Made by a program: the position numbers and the translations under genes. From JBOHWJ01 sp050736615 (GTDB taxonomy: Bacteria > Desulfobacterota > Binatia > Binatales > Binataceae), in contig JBOHWL010000037.1 in assembly GCA_050736615.1 (NCBI GenBank), forward strand, positions 1 through 19,086: a DNA stretch of 19,086 nt. Direction: 5' to 3'. The notes under the pieces are model-generated. The model was given only the letters and a program-made list of their open reading frames with translations. It had not been told where the DNA came from and made no database searches. Shown one piece after another: positions 1-7,198 of the stretch (its first letter is position 1; each line of letters starts with the position of its first letter).

Positions 1-904
1 TCAATGCGGTTTGTGCCGATTCTCCCATCTCAGCCGTTCGTCATCCAACCAAGCTTCAAGGAGACCGACTTCAGCGCGCGCTCAGGATCGTGGCGAACCG
101 CATCGATAATCCGCTCGCTCTGCTGCGAAGATAGCGTATTAGTTTTTCTGTAGATTAACTCCGCTCGGCTCATCAAGAACTTGACCTGCAGTTCGCTTTT
201 GAATTGCCTGCCCACGGCGGCGAATCGTTCCTCGCTTTCGAATAAGAGTCCCTTGCCAACCGCCTGGATCACCCGGCACGATCGAGGTCCACAACAACAT
301 TCCTGGGAGCTTTACGTAGGTTGCGGCCCGCGCTTCGCTGAAAACTGGCGTTATATCCGCGCCGCGCGAAAAATACCAAGACAAACCATCTGGAACTTTG
401 CTATTAGAACTGCCGCCAAGAGGTGTGAAAAACAGGTTGAACCCGGTATGGGCCATGGCGCCCCTTCTGCCCACGCAGATAGTCTGCCCAAGTTTCACTA
501 GCGCGATTCACCGCGTCAGAGTGGTGAGGATACTTTCGTAGGGCTTCCCCACCTGATGTCGCAACACAGCGCCACGCCAACGAGACTGCAAAATACAAAA
601 GCCATTCTTCGTATGGAAAACGCGAACGCCCGTTGTGGAAAGGCAGAAATAGCAGCTCCGCAAACTTTTTCTCGGCAGCGGAAAAGCGCTGCTCGCATTC
701 GCCACAAAGCAGAGGAAACGTTGGCATATCCTGCATACGTCGATTTGGAACCTCAAACCCACGAAGATAGCCTGTAGCAGATGTTACTTTAATCCACTTT
801 ATGACGAACGCTGAAATAATATGGCTTTTAAGCAATCTGGCTCTGGAACAGCACAGACGGCACGCTGGCAACGTGTGGCTTTGCGCTACCATCGTTTCAG
901 TCAA
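1..904 (-). pseudogene. Broken conserved hypothetical gene with zinc-ribbon/HNH-like N-terminus
   Basis: Coding sequence can be followed on the minus strand from TTG at 904 (or ATG at 892) to a TGA at 1-3, but only by changing frame three times: near 440-450, near 250-258 and near 57-62. The first frame carries CxxC (C15, C18), a Ser-His-Ile motif at 27-29, a TSATGYLR stretch, PNRRMQD and a second CxxC (C67, C70), which together look like a treble-clef zinc site. The second frame gives GFNLFFTPL and LPGMLLWTSIVPGDPGGW. The third gives a charged helical C-terminus, and the last 19 residues (LEAWLDDERLRWENRHKPH) lie in yet another frame. From memory this matches a family of conserved hypothetical proteins; no function is established that I can name. 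Each frame on its own stops early, so the gene is dead unless the shifts are sequencing errors. A decayed integrase lies immediately upstream. Confidence 0.62.
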
Positions 905-914
905 AGGGATTTGC

Positions 915-1281
915 TCACAGTCTGATCCGTTCTATTTCGTCGAGTGTCAATCGCTCTTTGGTGCGATCGTGGAGCTTGGTGGTGCGCGGTGATTCGTGCG
1001 CGGCCATGGCTTGGGCGTGCTCGAGCGTGCCGCCGTTCTCCAGATACGCGGTGATGCCGGTGGCGCGGAAGGTATGGCAGCCGATCGGCGCCTTGATGCC
1101 GGCGGCGTGGGCACACCGTCGGATCATGCGCCAGGCGTCGGCCTGCGTCATCGGCTGATCGGCCAGGTCATTGGCTTTCCAGCCCTTGGCGGTGCGGAAC
1201 AAAAACCCCTTGCGCTGCTCGCCGAGACCGGCCGCGCCTATAGGCGTGGAGCGTTTCAGCGAGCGCGTGATGGCAGGGCAT
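915..1281 (-). pseudogene. Tyrosine recombinase/integrase remnant (catalytic C-terminus, Tyr replaced by His)
   Basis: The frame from about 1240 down to TGA at 915-917 encodes the catalytic end of a phage-type site-specific integrase. It shows FLFRTAKGW, the PMTQADAWRMI segment, the HxxR box (CHTFRATGITAYLENGG), the second His (AAHESPRTTKL) and a LDEIERI tail. Family members read TTKLYDRT at the nucleophile; here the codon at 969-971 (CAC on the coding strand) gives TTKLHDRT, one transition away from Tyr. Upstream, MPCHHALAETLHAY (from ATG at 1281) continues the family pattern but in another frame, so a frameshift lies near 1240. Nothing like the core-binding domain is found beyond 1281. The remnant is therefore 5'-truncated, frameshifted and lacks its nucleophile. 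It marks an old integration event beside the broken gene at 1-904. Confidence 0.85.
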
Positions 1282-1354
1282 GAGCGTGCTCGGCGCTGAG
1301 ACCGCGCGCTATCAAGAGCTGGCCCGCTTCCCGTTCCAATAAGCGCGCAACGAT

Positions 1355-1378
1355 CCGGCGCCCACTTGAAGGGGCCGG
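1355..1378 (-). terminator. Possible stem-loop after the MaoC-like gene
   Basis: CCGGC (1355-1359) pairs with GCCGG (1374-1378), and CCC (1361-1363) with GGG (1371-1373), around a 7-nt loop with one bulged G at 1360. It starts just past the MaoC stop in the direction of transcription. There is no U-tract after it, so intrinsic termination is doubtful. Confidence 0.3.
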
Positions 1379-1379
1379 C

Positions 1380-1871
1380 TCACTCCATTTTGAAGTTGCG
1401 GGTGCGCAGCATGCGTTTGACCGTGCATTGCATCACCTCCTCGCCGCGCTGATTAAGCACGGTGTGGCGGAAAGTCACGATGCCGCGGTCGCCCTTGCTG
1501 GTCGCGCGCGTCTCGGTGACCTCGACCCGCACGCGCATGGTGTCGCCGGCGAATAGCGGCCGTTTGAAAGTCATGCCGTCGACGGAAACCAGCGCGAGGC
1601 CGACTCCATGAATACAGCCGGTGAGAATGATGAGCCCTTCGGTAAAGGCGAAGATGAGTGCGCCGGGCGCGAAACGCCGCGGATACAGCGAGCCCTTCGC
1701 GACATATTCCGCATTAATGAAGAGTTCTTCGAAAAAGCCACCGAGCGCGACAAATTGAGAGATTTCCGCCTCGCCGACGGTGCGCCCGAGCGTTTCGATG
1801 ACATCGCCCACTTGCCATTCGCCGAAATATCGCGGTTCCAATCCAATTCTCCTCTCACGCGTTAATCCCAC
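1380..1871 (-). CDS. MaoC-like hot-dog acyl-CoA protein, catalytic dyad absent
   Basis: A 163-residue single hot-dog protein, the usual length for MaoC-like (R)-enoyl-CoA hydratases. Family signs are the N-terminal FGEWQVGDVIETLGRTV, the central FAPGALIFAFTEGL, GVGLALVSVDGMTFKRPL and FAGDTMRVRVEVTETR followed by KGDRGIVTFRHTVLNQRGE. Without gaps, the catalytic loop of true hydratases (Asp-x-Asn-Pro-x-His) aligns to F46-F47-E48-E49-L50-F51, so both the Asp and the His are replaced by Phe. Acyl-thioester binding is still likely, but hydration by the usual mechanism is not. The start is a GTG at 1869-1871 lying inside the 3' end of the upstream SDR gene (10-nt overlap), which implies translational coupling. 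It probably acts with that SDR on an acyl-CoA or polyketide-type substrate. The substrate is unknown. Confidence 0.8.
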   Translation of the reverse strand: MGLTRERRIGLEPRYFGEWQVGDVIETLGRTVGEAEISQFVALGGFFEELFINAEYVAKGSLYPRRFAPGALIFAFTEGLIILTGCIHGVGLALVSVDGMTFKRPLFAGDTMRVRVEVTETRATSKGDRGIVTFRHTVLNQRGEEVMQCTVKRMLRTRNFKME

Positions 1872-2632
1872 ATCAAGCCGCCGTCGACGTTGAACGACTG
1901 CCCGGTGATATTGTCGGACTCGGCCGAAGCAAGGAAGGCCGCCATATTGGCGATATCGTCCGGCGCATTCGAACGTCCCAATGGAATGGTCGCGTCGATA
2001 CGCCGCTCCACTTCCTCCCGATTGAGGCCGCGGCGCGCCACGTTTTCATTCATCAATTCTTCGAACATATGCGTGCGCGTGACACCCGGACAGATCGCGT
2101 TGACGTTGATGTTGTAACGTGCGAGTTGGGCGGCGGCCACGCGCGTCATCGCGATCACCGCGCCCTTGGAGCCGGCGTAGGCGATGTTTGAGGTGGCGCG
2201 GTAGCCTTTGCCCGCAATTGAGGCAATGTTGATGATTTTTCCGGAACGCAGCTTTGCCATCTCTTTGGCCACGCGCTGCATACAGAAAAACAGCCCGCGC
2301 GCGTTCACCGCGTGCATCCAGTCCCAGTCGGCTTCGGTCACATCAAAGATGCCGAGACTTTTCGTCACACCCGCGTTGTTGACCAGGATGTCGATGCGCC
2401 CGAAGGTCCGCACGGTTTGCGCGACGAGTTCGTCAATTTCCGCGACCTTGCCAACGTTCGTATTGGCCACCATCCCGCGGCGGTTGATATCAGCGAAGGT
2501 TTGATTCGCGCTGGCGCTGTCGACTTCCGCGACGACCACCTGCGCGCCTTCATGTGCAAATCGCAGCGCCATCGCGCGGCCCATCCCGCGTCCGGCGCCG
2601 GTTACCACGGCTATTTTATTTTCGAGTTTCAT
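1862..2632 (-). CDS. Short-chain dehydrogenase/reductase (classical SDR, FabG-like)
   Basis: A 256-residue classical SDR, cytoplasmic and NAD(P)-dependent. From the N-terminus it has the Rossmann motif TGAGRGMG (11-18), NNAG (85-88), Asn110, the catalytic Ser138, Tyr152 and Lys156 (YAGSK), the CPG motif near 181 and a C-terminal GQSFNVDGG typical of FabG-like enzymes. I chose ATG at 2632 because it puts the dinucleotide motif at the normal distance and has GAGGG seven bases upstream; an in-frame start at 2680 would add 16 unsupported residues. An acidic residue (Glu36, in VVVAEVD) at the end of beta-2 suggests NAD rather than NADP preference (inference). The downstream MaoC-like gene overlaps its stop. 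Substrate not predictable; 3-hydroxyacyl-CoA or a secondary alcohol are the obvious guesses. Confidence 0.88.
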   Translation of the reverse strand: MKLENKIAVVTGAGRGMGRAMALRFAHEGAQVVVAEVDSASANQTFADINRRGMVANTNVGKVAEIDELVAQTVRTFGRIDILVNNAGVTKSLGIFDVTEADWDWMHAVNARGLFFCMQRVAKEMAKLRSGKIINIASIAGKGYRATSNIAYAGSKGAVIAMTRVAAAQLARYNINVNAICPGVTRTHMFEELMNENVARRGLNREEVERRIDATIPLGRSNAPDDIANMAAFLASAESDNITGQSFNVDGGLMWD

Positions 2633-2731
2633 GACTGAGCCCTCGCCTGAATGCACCGGCGCGCGTGATTTATCGAGCAACTGGAGTTTGCGCCCTAATG
2701 CGCTTCTAGCGCACTGGGTTCGCGGGGCACA

Positions 2732-2790
2732 AGGTCACGCCGCGATAGTGTGGGATCGCGCGCGGACGTGTAAATTGCAGGGCGTGACCT
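2732..2790. promoter_or_regulatory. 10-bp inverted repeat in the SDR/priA divergent promoter region
   Basis: AGGTCACGCC at 2732-2741 and its exact reverse complement GGCGTGACCT at 2781-2790 flank 39 bases. The region (2633-2844) holds the promoters of two divergent genes. A weak promoter-like pair for priA (TTGCAG at 2775-2780, TACTAT at 2800-2805, 19 bp apart) would place the right arm in its spacer. It could be two operator half-sites bound by a dimer or by looping, or a stem in a priA leader RNA. No regulator gene lies in the window. Confidence 0.45.
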
Positions 2791-2844
2791 GGCCGCCTTT
2801 ACTATCTTCAACAATCACTGGACGGGTACCGACGGCGTCATGAT

Positions 2845-5388
2845 TTGGATGATTCGCTAAAACCGCCATCGGAGGCAACACTCGCCAGCGTGGTGATCGT
2901 CGGCGCGGCGGGTGAACGACTGACCTACGCGATTCCGCCGGCTTTGGTGGGGCGCGTCCAGAGCGGTCATCGCGTGCTCGTGCCACTGCGATCGCGCAAA
3001 CTCACCGGAATCGTCGTTGCGACCGGCGATCACCTCGACAGCGGCGGCGTCGTTCCCCGGCCGATAATCCAACTGCTCGAGGCGCGTCCACTGTTCGATC
3101 ACGCCCATCTGGAGCTGATCAATTTTCTCGCCAACTATTACATGGTTCCGATCGGCGAGGCTTACCGCAACGTGATCCCGGCGGCCGCCCGGGTCGAATC
3201 GCGGCGCATGTTCAAGCCGGGCGCATCGCCCGGTCCGCTCGCGCAAGCGGCGATGAGCTCGTCGGAGCGCGCGATCCTTGAAGCGCTGGCCAAGCGTCCG
3301 ATGACCGCGCGGCAACTGCACGTGATCGGCGAGCGTCGCGAGGTCGAACTGGCGCTGAAGCGACTCGAAATCGACGGCTTTATCGAACGGTACGACGCCA
3401 CCCGCGGACGCCATCGCGGTCCGCCGCCGCTCGTCCAGTGGACCCGGAATGAGAGCGGTTTGAAGCTGCGCGGGACCAACCAACAAGCGATTGCGCGTTT
3501 GCTCGATCAGCACGGCACCATCGCATTGGACCAAATCGCGGCGGCAATCCCCGCCGCGCGCGCGGCGGTGCGCGCGATGACCCGGCGCGGTCTGGTGCGG
3601 ATGATCGATCCCGGCCAGATGGAATCTCACGAGACGATCGTGTCGGCCGATCGCGAACTCCAGCGCGGGGAGGAGACGGTGCTGGAACAAGGCCCAGAGC
3701 TCACGTGGGAACAGGCGGCGGCGGTTGAAGCCGCGACCTCCGCGATACACGCCCGCCATTTCCAGCCGTTTCTACTCTGGGGCGTTACCGCCAGCGGGAA
3801 GACCGAGGTCTATTTGAGGCTCGCCGCGCAAGCGTTGGCCGCCGGCCGCCAGGTGCTGGTGCTGGTACCTGAAATCGCGCTGGCGGACCAGGTGGTGCGG
3901 GCTTTCCGGCGGCGCTTCGGCGCACTGGTCGGGATCGCGCACAGCGGCCAGAACGTGACTGAGCGATGGGCGAGCTGGATGGCGGCGCTCGACGGCCGCG
4001 CGCGCATCATGATTGGCCCGCGTTCGGTGGTGTTCGCGCCGCTCCACGACCCCGGGCTGATCGTCGTCGATGAGGAGCACGACGGCGCCTACAAGCAGGA
4101 GGACGGGATTCGCTACAACGCGCGCGATCTGGCGGTCGCGCTGGGCCGCTTCAGTGAAGCGCCGGTGGTGCTGGGATCAGCCACGCCGTCGGCGGAATCG
4201 TATGTCAATGCGCGGCGCGGGCGTTACCGCATGTTGCGGTTGGCACGGCGCGTGGCTGGGCGGGAATTCGCCGAGGTCAGCGTGATCGATTTGCGCGAAC
4301 GAAAACCAACTGCGGAAAACTCGCGCAGCGCCGCCGCGTCTGAGATGGAAACTCCCATCGAATCAGATGGCGGCGATCCAATCACCGACGTGCCACTTTC
4401 GGAAGAGCTGACCAATGCGCTTAGGCAAAATCTGGCCGAGGGCGGACAAAGCGTGGTCTTCCTCAACCGGCGCGGCTACCACAATTTTCTCCAATGTCAT
4501 TTATGCGGCAACGTCATTGCTTGTCCCAATTGCAGTGTCAGCCAGACCTTCCATCTGCGCGATCGCTCGCTGCGATGCCATTATTGCGGCTTCAATCGCG
4601 CCGCCCCGGACAAATGTCCCGAATGCGGCGGCCATGGTCTCGAGGGGCAGGGCTTTGGCACCGAACGGCTGGTGCACGCGCTCGAACGCATCCTTCCGGC
4701 GGCGCGGATCGAGCGGGTCGATAGTGATACCAGCGGACGGCATGGCGCGCGCAGCGCGATTTTCGATGCGCTCGGGCGTGGTGAAATCGACGTGCTGGCG
4801 GGCACCCAGATGATCACCAAGGGCTTCGATTTTCCCGGCGTGACTCTGGTCGGCGTGGTGCTTGCGGATAGCGGCCTCAATTTGCCGGATTTCCGTTCGG
4901 CGGAACGGACCTTTCAGGTCCTGACGCAGGTCTCGGGGCGGGCCGGACGTGGTGCCAAGCCTGGACGCGTGCTGATTCAGACCTACGCACCGCATCATTA
5001 CAGCATCCGCGCGGCGCGTGACCAGGACTATGGGCGGTTTATCCGGCGCGAACTCGAACTGCGGCGCGCATTGATGTATCCACCCTTCGGGCGGATGGCG
5101 TTGGTACGTTGCGAGGGCTCGGATGCGGCCGCGGTGAGCGACCTCGCACGCGCGGCGGCATCCGCCCTCACGCGCTTTGCCCATCCCGACACAATGCGGG
5201 TGCTGGGCCCGGCGCCAGCGCCAATCGAACGAATCAAGCAGCGCTTCCGGTGGCAGGTGATGCTCAAAGCCGCGAAGCTGAATGACATGCGCAACGCACT
5301 GGTCGCGATGCGCAAGGCGGTGGCCGCCCTGGCCGAGCGCAGGGAAGTCCGCGTGAGTATCGATTTCGATCCGGTCAACATGCTCTAA
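2845..5388 (+). CDS. priA: Primosomal protein N' (replication restart helicase PriA)
   Basis: An 847-residue superfamily 2 3'-5' DNA helicase that reloads the replisome at stalled forks. The N-terminal DNA-binding region (RLTYAIPP, VLVPLRSRKLTGIV) is followed by a winged-helix-like part, the Walker A motif GVTASGKTEV (from 313), the DEEH box (409-412), and GSATPSAES (motif III). Four CxxC pairs (551/554, 560/563, 578/581, 591/594) form the two PriA zinc sites. The C-terminal helicase half contains GTERL, GTQMITKGFDFPGV and QVSGRAGR. All key residues are present. About 40 low-complexity residues before PLSEEL form a lineage-specific linker. The best upstream start is TTG at 2845; no ATG is usable, and GTG at 2890 (GGAGG at 2871-2875, 14-nt spacing) is the alternative. 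It is divergent from the SDR gene and stands alone. Confidence 0.96.
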   Translation: MDDSLKPPSEATLASVVIVGAAGERLTYAIPPALVGRVQSGHRVLVPLRSRKLTGIVVATGDHLDSGGVVPRPIIQLLEARPLFDHAHLELINFLANYYMVPIGEAYRNVIPAAARVESRRMFKPGASPGPLAQAAMSSSERAILEALAKRPMTARQLHVIGERREVELALKRLEIDGFIERYDATRGRHRGPPPLVQWTRNESGLKLRGTNQQAIARLLDQHGTIALDQIAAAIPAARAAVRAMTRRGLVRMIDPGQMESHETIVSADRELQRGEETVLEQGPELTWEQAAAVEAATSAIHARHFQPFLLWGVTASGKTEVYLRLAAQALAAGRQVLVLVPEIALADQVVRAFRRRFGALVGIAHSGQNVTERWASWMAALDGRARIMIGPRSVVFAPLHDPGLIVVDEEHDGAYKQEDGIRYNARDLAVALGRFSEAPVVLGSATPSAESYVNARRGRYRMLRLARRVAGREFAEVSVIDLRERKPTAENSRSAAASEMETPIESDGGDPITDVPLSEELTNALRQNLAEGGQSVVFLNRRGYHNFLQCHLCGNVIACPNCSVSQTFHLRDRSLRCHYCGFNRAAPDKCPECGGHGLEGQGFGTERLVHALERILPAARIERVDSDTSGRHGARSAIFDALGRGEIDVLAGTQMITKGFDFPGVTLVGVVLADSGLNLPDFRSAERTFQVLTQVSGRAGRGAKPGRVLIQTYAPHHYSIRAARDQDYGRFIRRELELRRALMYPPFGRMALVRCEGSDAAAVSDLARAAASALTRFAHPDTMRVLGPAPAPIERIKQRFRWQVMLKAAKLNDMRNALVAMRKAVAALAERREVRVSIDFDPVNML

Positions 5389-5406
5389 GCGTGACCCGGA
5401 TTGGGC

Positions 5407-5431
5407 ACCGGCGTTTCCAGCCGGCGGTTTT
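5407..5431 (+). terminator. Weak hairpin with short T-run after priA
   Basis: CCGGC (5408-5412) and GCCGG (5420-5424) can pair around a 7-nt loop, and ACCG (5407-5410) has an alternative partner in CGGT (5425-5428). Four T residues follow. The stem is short, so termination is only a possibility. Confidence 0.3.
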
Positions 5432-5474
5432 GGTGGGGCGGTTGTCTCGTGTTTCGCGCTTGGCCACAATACCC

Positions 5475-5494
5475 GCTACCGTGATCCCGGTAGC
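5475..5494 (+). promoter_or_regulatory. Perfect 7-bp palindromic stem upstream of the MFS exporter
   Basis: GCTACCG (5475-5481) and CGGTAGC (5488-5494) are exact reverse complements around TGATCC. It lies 70 bases before the ATG of the EmrB/QacA-type exporter, in the 176-base gap after priA. Drug exporters of this class are often controlled by TetR- or MarR-type repressors at such palindromes, so an operator is plausible. A leader hairpin is the alternative. Confidence 0.4.
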
Positions 5495-5564
5495 CATGCT
5501 GAGTTTCAAGCCTTCGCTCATCCCGTAGTCGCAGTTCGCGGATTTAAATCGCAGCAGTTCAAAT

Positions 5565-7160
5565 ATGGCCGCGCATACGTTGGCCGTCGCCGGCCCGCAC
5601 GAAGAACCATCTTCATACAAATGGCTGATCGCCGCCGCTGTCATTCTGGGCGCGGCGCTCGAAGTGCTCGACACGTCAATTGTCAACGTGGCCTTGCCCT
5701 ATATGCAAGGCAGTTTCGCTGCCAGCACCGATGAAATCACCTGGGTGCTGACCAGCTACTTGGTCTCCAACGGCATCATGATCCCGATGACCGGGTTCAT
5801 CTCGGTGCGATTCGGGCGCAAACGTTACTTTATCTTTTCCGTGATGGTGTTCGTGGCCTCGTCAGCTTTGTGCGGGATCGCGCAGACATTGACGCAAATG
5901 GTGGTGTTTCGCCTGCTGCAAGGTGCGGCGGGGGCGGCGATGATTCCCTCGTCGCAGGCAATCCTGATGGAGACCTTCCCGCCCAACGAGCAAGCTTTGG
6001 CGATGGCGACGTGGGGTCTCGGGCTGATGGTCGCGCCGATTCTCGGCCCCACCTTGGGCGGATGGATCACGACCAATTGGACCTGGCGCTGGAATTTCTA
6101 CATCAATGTGCCGGTCGGCACGATGGCGGCCTTAATGGTCTATTGGTTCGTCCATGACCCCGCTTATCTGAAAAAACAGCGGGCCACCGGCGGACGGATC
6201 GATTGGCTCGCGATCATCTTGCTGACCAGCGGCCTCGGTCTGCTGCAAATCGTGCTCGATCGTGGTCAGCGCTCCGACTGGTTCGCCGCCGGATGGGTGC
6301 GCTATTTCATGCTGCTGTCGGCCGGCTCCTTCATCGTGCTGGTTTTGCATGAGCTGCGCTTTCCCGAACCGATCCTGCGGTTGCGGTTGTTTAAAATTCC
6401 CGACTTCACCGCCTCGGTGATCATGATCACGGTGATGATGTCGGCGCTGTATGCCGTTAACCTGATGAACCCGCTATTCCTCCAAGAGCTGATGGGCTAT
6501 GACGCCTGGCAGGCCGGCCTGGCGGTGGCTTCACGCGGACTTGGCGTGATCGTTACGATGCTGCTGGTGGGGCAATTATCGCGAGCCGGGTACGATACGC
6601 GGCCATTGATACCGGTAGGCTGCGTGGTCGCGGCATACGCGGCCTGGGAGATGTCGCATTGGGACTTGACGGTCAGCTTCACCGCGATGCAATGGCCGAT
6701 AATCCTGTTCGGCGCCGGTGGTGGTTTGATTTTTCCGCTGCTCAGCGCCTCCGCCTTTACCGGCGTGCCGCGCGAGCGGATGGGATACGCGTCGAGCCTC
6801 TACAACATGCTGCGGAATACGGGGGCCGCGATCGGCGTGTCGCTGGTCAGCAATATGCTGACCGAGCGCGGTCAGGTGCATCAGACCCATCTCGCGCAGC
6901 ATTTTTCCGTATTCCAAGCGTGGAATATGAGCCAACGTGGCGCCCATATGCCGGGAGCGCCAACATTCAATTTCATGCACGAGCTGGCGACGGGTCAGAA
7001 ACAGGGGCTCGGCATGCTCTACAATACGATTCAAACTCAGGCGAGCCTGCTTTCCTTCAACGATGTTTATCGCTTATTCGCGATCGCGGTGTTGGTGATT
7101 GCACCGCTGTTCGTAATGTTTCGAAAGCCGCCCGGCAAGAGCGACATCCCCGCCCATTGA
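5565..7160 (+). CDS. DHA2-family (EmrB/QacA) MFS multidrug exporter, 14 TM
   Basis: A 531-residue inner-membrane proton antiporter of the drug:H+ antiporter-2 class. Diagnostic motifs are LDTSIVNVALP (35-45, motif D1), the motif A loop GFISVRFGRKRYF (from 77), RLLQGAAGAAMIP (116-128) and the exporter motif C, GLGLMVAPILGPTLGG (151-166), followed by WRWNFYINVPVG. The many hydrophobic segments and the length fit 14 helices. The C-terminal QASLLSFNDVYRLFAIAVL is also typical of EmrB. In proteobacteria EmrB works with an EmrA membrane-fusion protein and an outer-membrane channel; neither is in the window, so it may act alone or with distant partners. ATG at 5565 has no clear Shine-Dalgarno sequence; a perfect 10-bp palindrome (GATTTAAATC, 5541-5550) lies 14 bases upstream of it. 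Substrate unknown. Confidence 0.93.
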   Translation: MAAHTLAVAGPHEEPSSYKWLIAAAVILGAALEVLDTSIVNVALPYMQGSFAASTDEITWVLTSYLVSNGIMIPMTGFISVRFGRKRYFIFSVMVFVASSALCGIAQTLTQMVVFRLLQGAAGAAMIPSSQAILMETFPPNEQALAMATWGLGLMVAPILGPTLGGWITTNWTWRWNFYINVPVGTMAALMVYWFVHDPAYLKKQRATGGRIDWLAIILLTSGLGLLQIVLDRGQRSDWFAAGWVRYFMLLSAGSFIVLVLHELRFPEPILRLRLFKIPDFTASVIMITVMMSALYAVNLMNPLFLQELMGYDAWQAGLAVASRGLGVIVTMLLVGQLSRAGYDTRPLIPVGCVVAAYAAWEMSHWDLTVSFTAMQWPIILFGAGGGLIFPLLSASAFTGVPRERMGYASSLYNMLRNTGAAIGVSLVSNMLTERGQVHQTHLAQHFSVFQAWNMSQRGAHMPGAPTFNFMHELATGQKQGLGMLYNTIQTQASLLSFNDVYRLFAIAVLVIAPLFVMFRKPPGKSDIPAH

Positions 7161-7198
7161 ACCAGTCGTGCTGGCCTGAGCGGCTTGCCCTGACGCTT

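Noticed and set aside
1280..1342. Short plus-strand frame from ATG 1280 to TAA (MSVLGAETARYQELARFPFQ) beside the integrase remnant.
   Set aside because: It could be the tail of a lost gene, but no family is recognised and 20 residues are too few to support a call.
2857..3759. Minus-strand open frame (300 codons) inside priA.
   Set aside because: The amino-acid content is typical of antisense GC-rich DNA, and priA is intact on the plus strand.
5541..5550. Palindrome GATTTAAATC before the MFS start, considered as an operator by itself.
   Set aside because: Ten AT-rich bases are weak evidence alone; mentioned only with the stronger palindrome at 5475-5494.
7161..7198. Possible bidirectional terminator between the convergent MFS and hydrolase genes.
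   Set aside because: Only a 4-bp stem (CCAG/CTGG) is visible, and the T-run is not placed behind it.
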